Below are positions 25,255-32,281 of a stretch of DNA of 64,000 nt, piece by piece. The stretch's first letter is position 1, and every line of letters begins with the position of its first letter. This DNA is from JANQKX01 sp039028695 (GTDB taxonomy: Bacteria > Pseudomonadota > Alphaproteobacteria > Kiloniellales > Kiloniellaceae), in contig JBCCHN010000012.1 of NCBI GenBank assembly GCA_039028695.1, forward strand, positions 1 through 64,000, read 5' to 3'. The position numbers and the translations under genes were made by a program. The notes beneath the pieces were generated by a model. It made no database searches and had not been told where the DNA came from. It saw only the letters and a program-made list of their open reading frames with translations.

Positions 25255-26214
25255 ATGAATCCAGCCTTTTCCGTCCTCATCTTCACCACTCTGTCCGGCG
25301 CCGGCTATGGCCTCTTGACCCTGGTCGCCCTGTTGCGCATGACCGATGCCTTTCCGGCGGTGCGCTGGCTTGGCTTTACCTCCTTAAGCCTCGCTCTGGT
25401 TCTAATCACGATCGGGCTTATGGCCTCAACTTTCCACCTGGGCCATCCCGAACGGGCCTGGCGGGCGCTGAGCCAATGGCGCTCTTCTTGGCTTTCCCGC
25501 GAAGGGGTAATGGCCTTGGTCACCTATATGCCCGCTGGTCTCTTATGGCTGGGATGGATTTTTTGGCAGGCCGACAACCATATCATGTCCCTGTTGGCTT
25601 TAATGAGTGCTCTTGGAGCAATCTTGACCGTTATCTGCACAGGGATGATCTACGCATCCCTGAAAACCATTCCTCAATGGCACAATGTGTGGACCGTCCC
25701 GGTTTATCTCATGTTCGCCCTGATGACAGGCGCACTCCTCTGCTATGCCATTAGCCTGTGGTTCGGATTGCCTGCCGCCGACGGCCTGGCGGTCTTGGTT
25801 CTCCTGTCTCTTCTTGGGGCTTGGGCAGTGAAGTGGAGCTATTGGCAGGCCATCGACACGACCCCCAAGTCCAGCGATATCCGCTCGGCAACCGGCCTGG
25901 CCGCTTTTGCCGAGGTCCGCCTTCTCGACCCGCCTCATACCGAAGAAAACTTCCTAATGAAGGAGATGGGCTATCAAGTCGGCCGCAAGCATGCGACCAA
26001 ACTTCGACGGCTGGCCCTCCTCTTGGGCGGGGTCTTGCCCTTTGCCCTAACGTTGCTGGCTATTGCCGCCGCCTCGGGCCCCTTCTGGATTGCCGCCGTG
26101 ATCGCTAGCCTAGCGGCCCTGTCGGGCATCGCCGGTGTCTTCATCGAGCGCTGGCTGCTCTTCGCTCAGGCCCAGCACAAGGTCACCCTCTATTACGGCC
26201 AGCCTACAGCCTAA
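25255..26214 (+). CDS. soeC: DmsC-family membrane anchor, SoeC-like
   Basis: A 319-residue membrane protein with about eight hydrophobic helices, belonging to the DmsC anchor family. The conserved loop STFHLGHPERAWRALSQWRS followed by SWLSREG is diagnostic. The subunit anchors the catalytic pair to the inner membrane and exchanges electrons with the quinone pool. It does so without haem in the DmsC family. The gene starts 17 bases after soeB, completing a three-gene operon. Use of a DmsC-type rather than NrfD-type anchor supports the SoeABC reading over PsrABC. Confidence 0.87.
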   Translation: MNPAFSVLIFTTLSGAGYGLLTLVALLRMTDAFPAVRWLGFTSLSLALVLITIGLMASTFHLGHPERAWRALSQWRSSWLSREGVMALVTYMPAGLLWLGWIFWQADNHIMSLLALMSALGAILTVICTGMIYASLKTIPQWHNVWTVPVYLMFALMTGALLCYAISLWFGLPAADGLAVLVLLSLLGAWAVKWSYWQAIDTTPKSSDIRSATGLAAFAEVRLLDPPHTEENFLMKEMGYQVGRKHATKLRRLALLLGGVLPFALTLLAIAAASGPFWIAAVIASLAALSGIAGVFIERWLLFAQAQHKVTLYYGQPTA

Positions 26215-26347
26215 CCGGCGGTTTAAGCACCAAACCGGCTCCACCATCCGGGGCCTGCCTTGACGATTGGCCAAGAAAAAAGAAAAAAAGGATGGATCAG
26301 GAAAAATTTCGCAAATGAGAATCCACGCACGCTGGTTGCGCAGCCGA

Positions 26348-26704
26348 TCACTGTTGCATTCGATTAGGGTATATACGCTCCGCACCGGCACGGCCGTCAC
26401 TCTCACACCATTGGCGATGCCCGCCCAGCCCACGGTTATTGTATTCTCGATCGGCGGCAGCCATGGCTTTGATGCGAACCCTTGTTAGTTGATCCTTGTT
26501 ACGCTTGTCTTGCGCTTCTAACTGGCCACGCTTAGCGGCATAGGCGGCGTGGAGGTCTTCATCGACAATCCCGCAAAAGACGGTGACCTCGAAGTCATAG
26601 ATTAGATCATAATAAGGATCTGAGTCCGCGTATAGCGAGGCAGGCCAAACAACCGCCAAACAGAATAAAGGCACTCTGATAAAGGCCCAGAGCCCTCTAA
26701 TCAT
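26348..26704 (-). CDS. Small secreted protein of unknown function
   Basis: A 118-residue protein. The ATG at 26704 overlaps the stop of the upstream gene by eight bases and gives a clean signal peptide (MIRGLWAFIRVPLFCLAVVW, cleavage probably after SLYA). A GTG at 26722 is an alternative start. The mature part has two cysteines (in TVFCGIVDED and HRQWCESDG) that may form one disulfide, with a charged helical stretch between them. I do not recognise the family. It is the last gene of the polyamine-transporter run and is co-oriented with it, so a periplasmic role linked to that system is possible but unproven. Confidence 0.65.
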   Translation of the reverse strand: MIRGLWAFIRVPLFCLAVVWPASLYADSDPYYDLIYDFEVTVFCGIVDEDLHAAYAAKRGQLEAQDKRNKDQLTRVRIKAMAAADREYNNRGLGGHRQWCESDGRAGAERIYPNRMQQ

Positions 26705-27071
26705 CGCGCGAGAAAAACTCACCGATGATCTCAGATTTGGTATCTAAAGAAACATCCGAGCAGGTTTTGACGGCTCCCAGCTGGCGCCAAGCAATCTTCC
26801 AATAAAGCTCTTCTTCATGCCGCAAGATCCCCAGAAAAGCGTCGCAGAAGGCAATATCGAAGTAAGCCGTCGCCGATTTCTTATCAAAGTCCCCCTGGGG
26901 AAGCTCCGCCGAGTTGGCGCCATAGTCTTTGAAAACGACGGTACCCACCATCTCGTCACCATCGCTGTAGAGACGCACGGTCACCGACGGCCGGGGCGAT
27001 TGGCCGTGGACCTTGGTAATCACCTGAACCTTGTAACGAGAGATCTTGTGGACTGAAACGGTCGCCGCCAT
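26697..27071 (-). CDS. Conserved-looking hypothetical protein downstream of polyamine permease
   Basis: A 124-residue protein without signal peptide or membrane segment. The N-terminal half looks beta-rich (VSVHKISRYKVQVITKV, VTVRLYSDGDEMVGTVVF). The C-terminal part contains a Trp-rich helix (ELYWKIAWRQLGAV). It begins 13 bases after the stop of the potC-like permease and overlaps the following small secreted-protein gene by eight bases. The arrangement therefore indicates a single transcript. No catalytic motif is visible and I cannot name a family. Confidence 0.65.
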   Translation of the reverse strand: MAATVSVHKISRYKVQVITKVHGQSPRPSVTVRLYSDGDEMVGTVVFKDYGANSAELPQGDFDKKSATAYFDIAFCDAFLGILRHEEELYWKIAWRQLGAVKTCSDVSLDTKSEIIGEFFSRDD

Positions 27072-27084
27072 AGCTCACACTCCC

Positions 27085-27987
27085 TCAAGTCGCCGCGGGT
27101 GCGGCATCGGAAAGATCGGTATCAGCCTCGGGCTCCTTTTTCATCTTGGCAGCGGCTTTGGCCCGCTCGGCTTCATTTTCTTCCCGACGCTTGCGAATTT
27201 CATAAACCACCGCTCCGACAAGGGTGATCCCCAAGATGACAACGGCAAGAGCCGAAATTTCTGGCGACACCCCAAATCGCGCCATACCCGCCAACTCGGT
27301 GGTCAAAGTGCCTTGCGAAACCATAGTGAAGACCGTGGTGTTGTAATTTTCAAAAGAGGTTAGGAAGGCGAGCACGACCGACGAAAGGATCGCCGGGCGC
27401 AGGAAAGGAATCAGAACCTTCCAAAAGACCTGAACATGGGAGGCTCCCAGATCCAAGGCCGCCTCTTCCAAGTTTGTGTCAAAGCGCTGCAAACGCGCCA
27501 AGAACACCAACATGCAATAGGCCGAAATGAAGGTCGACTGGCCCACGATGGTCAAAAAGAAGGGATTGTTGGTGGTCTCGTAATCCAATCCCAAGATGGC
27601 CCCGAAGCGATCCCAAAAAATCACCGTGGAAATACCCAAAATCACGCCCGGGACCAGTACTGGTGAGACCACGATCGTATAAAAGAGTGGCCTTACCCGT
27701 TCGTTCACATTCATCAACATAATCGCCGCGGCCAGGGCAATGGGCACCGATAGAACCACCACGCCAACGCCGATCCACAGCGAATTGATAAGGCCGTTGA
27801 TCAGCTTATTGTTCTGCGACAACTCGGCAAACCAATTAAAGGTAAAGCCGAGCCAAGGCGAGGCCGTGGGATAGGTCGAGTTATTGAACGCCGACGCCGA
27901 CATAAGTAAGAGGGGGCCGAAAAGATAGGTGAAGAACAGCAGGATATAGCCGCCGACCACCAGTTTTCTGATTTGATCTGAGCTCAT
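27085..27987 (-). CDS. potC: Spermidine/putrescine-type ABC transporter permease, PotC-like
   Basis: A 300-residue inner-membrane permease with about six transmembrane helices. The EAA loop that contacts the ATPase is visible as EEAALDLGASHVQVFWKVLIP (about 190-210), and the early segment SASAFNNSTYPTASPWLGFT is typical of PotC/PotI proteins. The charged tail after residue 275 is rich in Lys, Glu and Ala (EENEAERAKAAAKMKKEPEA) and longer than usual. It overlaps the potB-like gene by four bases (ATGA). Polyamine-family permeases also serve putrescine, spermidine and some opines or amino acids, so the ligand is tentative. Confidence 0.9.
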   Translation of the reverse strand: MSSDQIRKLVVGGYILLFFTYLFGPLLLMSASAFNNSTYPTASPWLGFTFNWFAELSQNNKLINGLINSLWIGVGVVVLSVPIALAAAIMLMNVNERVRPLFYTIVVSPVLVPGVILGISTVIFWDRFGAILGLDYETTNNPFFLTIVGQSTFISAYCMLVFLARLQRFDTNLEEAALDLGASHVQVFWKVLIPFLRPAILSSVVLAFLTSFENYNTTVFTMVSQGTLTTELAGMARFGVSPEISALAVVILGITLVGAVVYEIRKRREENEAERAKAAAKMKKEPEADTDLSDAAPAAT

Positions 27988-29366
27988 TTTTTCGCCAAGT
28001 CCCCCAAGCTAACTTTGGCAATCTTCATTGCCGTCATCACAAAGGCAATACAGACGATCAATAACACAAAGGAATAGGCCGCACCCTGTGGCCAGTTCCC
28101 ACCCGTGTTGTACCATTGGAAAATAATCTGCGTGAACCAAAGGCTCGACGGTCCTCCCAGAATATTCGGTGCCGCCAAGGCACCCGCTGAAAGCATGAAT
28201 ACCATGGTACAGCCCGAGGCAATGCCCGGCTTGGCATAGGGCATGACCACGCGGAAATGAATCCGCGTCCAGCTTGCCCCCAAGTCCCGGGCGGCCTCGA
28301 TCTGGTTATGATCCAAGCTCTCGATTGCATTATAGAGCGGGAAGATCATCAACAGCAGGTATGCGTAAGTTAGGCCGGTATAGAGCGCCACATCTGCCCG
28401 CAAGAAATCAAACGGCGTATCCCATATGCCCATGCCGATAAGGGCGGTATTGATCAGGCCCTGATCGGCAAAGATCAGCTTAAAGGCAAAGGCGCGCAGA
28501 ATTTCATTCACCCAGAAGGGCAGCAACAGACAGAGAAATAAGAGACGCTGACTGCGACCTGCGACCGACTGGGCCATGTAATAGGCCATGGGATAGCAAA
28601 TCGCGAAATTAGCAACTGTCACCAAAACACTAGCCACGATCGTCTTCACGAAAACCCCAAGGTGAAGCCAATTCAAGGCCTCGCTCGATCCTTCGCGGCC
28701 AAACACCAGGTATCGATAGTTCTTTAGCGTATAGACATCCTTCGGTCCGCCAACCTCTGGGGGCGGTAGGTTAAAACGGAAGGAAAAATCAAACATGTAA
28801 AGCTGGGGCATGATCACCATGAAGATGATCCAGCCGAAGGAAAACAATAAAAGGTATGTGGAAACAATCAGGCCGTTCTTTTGCACGAAACCAAAAGCAT
28901 TCAGGCCGGAAAAGAATTTTGCCGATTGCTTTTGCAGGTAGGGTGCGAGCAGGAGTGCGAGAATTAGGGCGGTTAGAATCTCGAGAAAACCGATCCCACC
29001 ACTCATTGAGCTGTCATCCACAGCGGCGGGCTGCTCTTCCCTTAAGATCAGCTCGATTTGGCTGTCACCCGAGGGCAGACGGATATTGTCCGGATTCCGG
29101 ATAATCAGATTTATGCTGTTCCCGTCGCCCGCACCTTCATCCACCGTCGTGGCGGCCGGCTCTGTGCTTTCCGAGGTACTGGATTGGTTGCCGAAGTTAA
29201 TCGTGGGGGTCGTGGAAAACCCGCCGCTACTGCCGCCGCTACTGCTGCCACTGTCGCTCCCCTCCTCGTCGGAGCCGGACTCTGAGCTGGAACTCGAGCC
29301 AGCCCCGGGCAGGCTTGGCGTTACCTGAGCCAATTGTTGGAATTCTAGCGTGACGTCCTCATTCAT
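27984..29366 (-). CDS. potB: Spermidine/putrescine-type ABC permease, PotB-like, with long acidic Ser/Gly-rich N-terminal extension
   Basis: A 460-residue permease. The C-terminal 300 residues are an ordinary PotB/PotH protein: a first helix near LLLFSFGWIIFMVIMPQLYM and an EAA loop, EAARDLGASWTRIHFRVVMP. The first 122 residues are unusual: Ser, Gly, Glu, Asp and Thr-rich low complexity (for example GAGSSSSSESGSDEEGSDSG), then a short less biased part (NLIIRNPDNIRLPSGDSQIE). An extra hydrophobic helix (IGFLEILTALILALLLAPYL) precedes the normal first helix. The start at 29366 overlaps the ATPase stop by eight bases; an in-frame ATG exists further upstream at 29396. The extension is in frame and the permease core is intact. 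Confidence 0.9.
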   Translation of the reverse strand: MNEDVTLEFQQLAQVTPSLPGAGSSSSSESGSDEEGSDSGSSSGGSSGGFSTTPTINFGNQSSTSESTEPAATTVDEGAGDGNSINLIIRNPDNIRLPSGDSQIELILREEQPAAVDDSSMSGGIGFLEILTALILALLLAPYLQKQSAKFFSGLNAFGFVQKNGLIVSTYLLLFSFGWIIFMVIMPQLYMFDFSFRFNLPPPEVGGPKDVYTLKNYRYLVFGREGSSEALNWLHLGVFVKTIVASVLVTVANFAICYPMAYYMAQSVAGRSQRLLFLCLLLPFWVNEILRAFAFKLIFADQGLINTALIGMGIWDTPFDFLRADVALYTGLTYAYLLLMIFPLYNAIESLDHNQIEAARDLGASWTRIHFRVVMPYAKPGIASGCTMVFMLSAGALAAPNILGGPSSLWFTQIIFQWYNTGGNWPQGAAYSFVLLIVCIAFVMTAMKIAKVSLGDLAKK

Positions 29367-30450
29367 CGGCCAGCTCCCCGACCGGCAGGGCAACACCCCG
29401 ATCCGCGTCGAAGCCCACTCTGGTCATCTCACCCGGCGTCAAATGGGGCACCGCCCCCGTATTGGACATGGCCAAACGGATATCCTTGGCGCTGCTCTCT
29501 CCCTTTAAGAAGATATGCAAGAAACTGCCTTCGAACTCTTGTTTGATGGCCTCGGTTTCAAAGACGTTATCAGCTTGATCGTTGTCGCCTAACAAAAGCA
29601 AACTCTCGGGACGAACAAAAAGGATGGCCTTTTCGCCTTCTTTCAGGCCTTGATTGTTGATCCCCCGGAGCGGGCCAAAGGCCGTATCGATTTGAGCATG
29701 CCCGTTGGCAACCTTAGAGACCCGTCCGTAGAAGGGATTGTTCTCCCCCACGAATGAAGCGACGAAGGATGTCGCTGGATCGTTATATACAGTGGCGCCG
29801 TCGTCCACCTGTTGCACAATGCCGGCCGACATCACGGCGATACGATCCGACATGGTCAAAGCTTCGCCTTGGTCGTGCGTGATGTAGATAAAGGTGATGC
29901 CAACCCGCTTTTGTATGGCACGCAGCTCCGTGCGCATATGTTGGCGCAGTTTCAAGTCGAGGGCCGAGAGCGGCTCGTCCAACAAAAGCACCTGAGGTTC
30001 GACCGCCAGGGCCCGCGCAATGGCGACACGTTGACGCTGACCACCGGACAGCTCCGAGGGTAACTTGTCCCCCTGACCTGGCAAAGCAATCAGATTCAAC
30101 AGCTCCTCGGCTCGCCGCCGCCGTTCCTGATATTTGATGCCGCGAACCTCAAGCCCAAAGGCGATATTCTCAGCAACCGTCATCAAAGGAAAAAGGGCCA
30201 GGTTTTGGAAAATGAGGGCAGTCGGCCGTTGATTGGGACCGGTTCCTCTTACGTCCCTCCCGTCGATGCGAATGGTTCCCTCAGTCGGATCGTTAAAGCC
30301 CGACACTGCCCGTAAAATTGTTGTTTTTCCACACCCGGACGGCCCCAAAAAACTAAAAAATTCGCCGCTCTCAATTGTTAAGTTCGCATTATCGACGGCG
30401 GTGAACTCACCAAATCGTATGCTGATATGATCCAGCTCCACTGAGCTCAT
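29359..30450 (-). CDS. potA: Spermidine/putrescine-type ABC transporter ATP-binding protein, PotA-like
   Basis: A 363-residue ATPase that drives import. Walker A is GPSGCGKTT, the Q-loop is in IFQNLALFP, the ABC signature is LSGGQRQRVAIARAL, Walker B is VLLLDEPLSALD and the switch histidine is in YITHDQGEA. The C-terminal 120 residues form the TOBE/MOP-like regulatory domain typical of PotA/FbpC/MalK-type subunits. It lies between the binding-protein gene (121-base gap with a strong hairpin) and the permeases (overlap), as expected for a potDABC-like operon. Confidence 0.94.
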   Translation of the reverse strand: MSSVELDHISIRFGEFTAVDNANLTIESGEFFSFLGPSGCGKTTILRAVSGFNDPTEGTIRIDGRDVRGTGPNQRPTALIFQNLALFPLMTVAENIAFGLEVRGIKYQERRRRAEELLNLIALPGQGDKLPSELSGGQRQRVAIARALAVEPQVLLLDEPLSALDLKLRQHMRTELRAIQKRVGITFIYITHDQGEALTMSDRIAVMSAGIVQQVDDGATVYNDPATSFVASFVGENNPFYGRVSKVANGHAQIDTAFGPLRGINNQGLKEGEKAILFVRPESLLLLGDNDQADNVFETEAIKQEFEGSFLHIFLKGESSAKDIRLAMSNTGAVPHLTPGEMTRVGFDADRGVALPVGELADE

Positions 30451-30510
30451 CGAAGACTCCCCTCTTCAAATGTGAGCGGCCCCGGCCCATCGCCAGAAAT
30501 TCTGCCCCAC

Positions 30511-30539
30511 GGGAAGCGCAAGCCCTGCTTGCGCTTCCC
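30511..30539 (-). repeat. Perfect 13-bp intercistronic stem-loop between binding-protein and ATPase genes
   Basis: GGGAAGCGCAAGC (30511-30523) and its exact complement (30527-30539) flank a 3-base loop. In the mRNA this makes a very stable hairpin 33 bases after the binding-protein stop. No uridine tract follows on the - strand. It is therefore more likely an mRNA-stabilising or partial attenuating structure that raises the binding protein over the other subunits, as known for other ABC operons, than a full terminator. Confidence 0.7.
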
Positions 30540-30571
30540 TGGCACAACAGCCAATGGGAACTATCGTGCGC

Positions 30572-31738
30572 TTACGCGGCCACGAACTTGTCGCGGTATT
30601 CAGCACGAATTTCCGCATACCATTGCGGCTCATCTGGCCACCACCACAACTTGGCCAAGGCATCGTCTGGGTAAGCCGACTGGAAGGCTGCCTTGGACGG
30701 CCCGTCGAGAAGCTCGGCAGCGCCGCTAACCACACCGTTGTAACCGGTCGCGATGGCCGCACCGGCGGCGGCTTCCTTGGTATAGATGTGGTTGAGAAGC
30801 TCATAGGCCTCGTCGATGTTCTTCGCACCGGTCGGCATGCACAAGCCATCCAACCAGGCAAAGGCACCTTCCTTGGGCGCCATGTATTGGACCGGAGCAC
30901 CTTCTTTCATGAGCTCGATCGCCGGACCATCCCAAGTCTGACCGATCACCACGCCATTCTGCATGAAGTTGGTTTTCTGGGTCACATGGTCATTCCAGAA
31001 GGATTTGACCCAAGGCTTATGCTCAACGGCAAAGGCGGTGATACCTTCCCAGATCTTGCGCATTTTTTCTTCGTTCTCATAAGCCTCGTTGAACGGCGGC
31101 AAATCGCCTTTTTCAGCCAGGTAGCGGCCAATGCCCGCCATCATGGAGTGGGGCCGCCCCTGGATTTTGCCCTTCATCTCCGGAATCCAAAGGTCACCAA
31201 GGGAAAGCTTGCCATACTCTGTGGTGTACATGTCGGTCCGCCACGACATAGCTTCGGTGCCCCAAATGTGCGGGACATGATGCTGACCGCCGCCCCACGT
31301 CCATGCAGCTGAAGCCTTCACAAAGGCATCGTCCACGTTGGTCAGGTTGGTGATCTTGGTCAAATCCCAGGGCTGGGTCAGTTGCAAAGGCTCCCACTGG
31401 CCCTTCCGATTCAAAGTCGGGGAAATAATATCGAAACCGCGCCCCTTTGAGGCTTTCAGCTTGTTCAAAAGCTCTTCGTTCGAACCCAGCGGGGTATAGT
31501 TGACCGTAATACCCGTTTCATCGGTGAACTTCTCAATGAAATCCTCGGTCAGGTAGTTCGACCAAATAATGACATCCAGCTCACCCGAAGCCGCAAAAGG
31601 CTTTTTAACAAAAATCGGCGCAGCGGCTGCGGCACTACCTAGAACCGCGGCGTTTTTCAGAAGGGTCCGGCGGGAAAAGCGCTTTGCCGCCCGCATGGTG
31701 GCAATTGAAGATTTTTTACCTTTGAGGTCTTTAGACAT
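30572..31738 (-). CDS. Polyamine-type ABC transporter substrate-binding protein, PotD/PotF-like
   Basis: A 388-residue periplasmic binding protein. The ATG at 31738 is chosen for its AGGGAGA ribosome-binding site. A Tat-type signal follows: SRRTLLKNAAVLGSAAAAAP. The mature protein has the SBP_bac_8/PotD features VIIWSNYLTEDFIEKFTDET, ISPTLNRKGQWEPLQ and a Trp-rich binding region (WTWGGGQHHVPHIWGTEAM, IGQTWDGPAIELM, LWWWPDEPQWY). Export in folded form by Tat is somewhat unusual for this class but occurs in alphaproteobacteria. It heads the transporter operon. The ligand is probably a polyamine or related cation, not certain. Confidence 0.9.
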   Translation of the reverse strand: MSKDLKGKKSSIATMRAAKRFSRRTLLKNAAVLGSAAAAAPIFVKKPFAASGELDVIIWSNYLTEDFIEKFTDETGITVNYTPLGSNEELLNKLKASKGRGFDIISPTLNRKGQWEPLQLTQPWDLTKITNLTNVDDAFVKASAAWTWGGGQHHVPHIWGTEAMSWRTDMYTTEYGKLSLGDLWIPEMKGKIQGRPHSMMAGIGRYLAEKGDLPPFNEAYENEEKMRKIWEGITAFAVEHKPWVKSFWNDHVTQKTNFMQNGVVIGQTWDGPAIELMKEGAPVQYMAPKEGAFAWLDGLCMPTGAKNIDEAYELLNHIYTKEAAAGAAIATGYNGVVSGAAELLDGPSKAAFQSAYPDDALAKLWWWPDEPQWYAEIRAEYRDKFVAA

Positions 31739-31754
31739 ACATCGTCTCCCTGTT

Positions 31755-31820
31755 AACACACTGTCATGTGTTTGGTGATGATTCGCATTTAGAATGCAAA
31801 CAGTCGGTCGAATCCCGACC
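31755..31820 (-). promoter_or_regulatory. Three consecutive small stem-loops in the transporter leader
   Basis: Within the presumed 5' leader of the binding-protein gene three perfect inverted repeats follow each other. They are AACACA/TGTGTT (31755-31772, 6-base loop), GCATT/AATGC (31785-31797) and GGTCG/CGACC (31806-31820). They end 17 bases before the start codon. They may be leader RNA structure or protein-binding sites. I do not recognise a known riboswitch. Confidence 0.35.
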
Positions 31821-31948
31821 ATGTTTTTCTGGTGCGTTACTGACTGATATTCCGGCCGTTTCTCCCCCCATATTCATCGCTTTATGCGCTTTGCGATCAT
31901 AAAAAGATTACTTTGAGATTCTTAGCACGAACCACAACGCATCCGTTA

Positions 31949-31978
31949 ACTATAATCGGAACCGCAGATTTTTGACAA
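31949..31978 (-). promoter_or_regulatory. Candidate sigma-70 promoter for the polyamine transporter operon
   Basis: On the - strand TTGTCA (31978-31973) and TATAGT (31954-31949) are separated by 18 bases, matching five and five of six consensus positions. This would give a leader of about 200 bases before the start at 31738, containing the three stem-loops. Confidence 0.5.
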
Positions 31979-32052
31979 GAAAAAGGGGGCATGTGCGACC
32001 AGTGGACGGTGCGCACAATTTTCACGCCATAGACTTTTTCCCCGATCTTTTT

Positions 32053-32070
32053 TTTTTGCAACTGCAAAAA
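32053..32070. promoter_or_regulatory. 18-bp near-perfect palindrome, possible operator
   Basis: TTTTTGCA-AC-TGCAAAAA is an 8-bp inverted repeat with a 2-base centre, about 75 bases upstream of the candidate -35 box of the transporter operon. The TTGCA-N2-TGCAA form resembles LacI/GntR-type operators. It is the most regular palindrome in this 540-base gap. Confidence 0.4.
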
Positions 32071-32191
32071 CAATTGAACCTACAGCCGGAACAAAAACTG
32101 TGACCGGTCGCATTGGTTCACGCGCAACGCGAGTGGCCGGTTCGGCGCCTGAATTAGATCGTTATTTGGCCAAAACTAAAATAACCGGAAC

Positions 32192-32235
32192 AAAAATGGC
32201 TTGAGCGGCTAAGGCGTCATGCCAAAGCCGCTCAA
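32192..32235 (-). terminator. Rho-independent terminator of the omega-aminotransferase gene
   Basis: Reading the - strand, TTGAGCGGCT pairs exactly with AGCCGCTCAA (32226-32235 with 32201-32210), with an inner GGC/GCC pair. This hairpin is followed by GCC and then a TTTTT tract at 32196-32192. It lies 46 bases after the stop of the aminotransferase at 32282 and separates it from the transporter operon. Confidence 0.72.
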
Positions 32236-32281
32236 TCTGCCAAACTTTTACGATAAGCAACGGCTACGCCGATTGCTCGGA

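Noticed and set aside
26219..26237. CGGTTT/AAACCG inverted repeat after soeC as a terminator
   Set aside because: A short 6-bp stem with a 7-base loop and no T-run on either strand.
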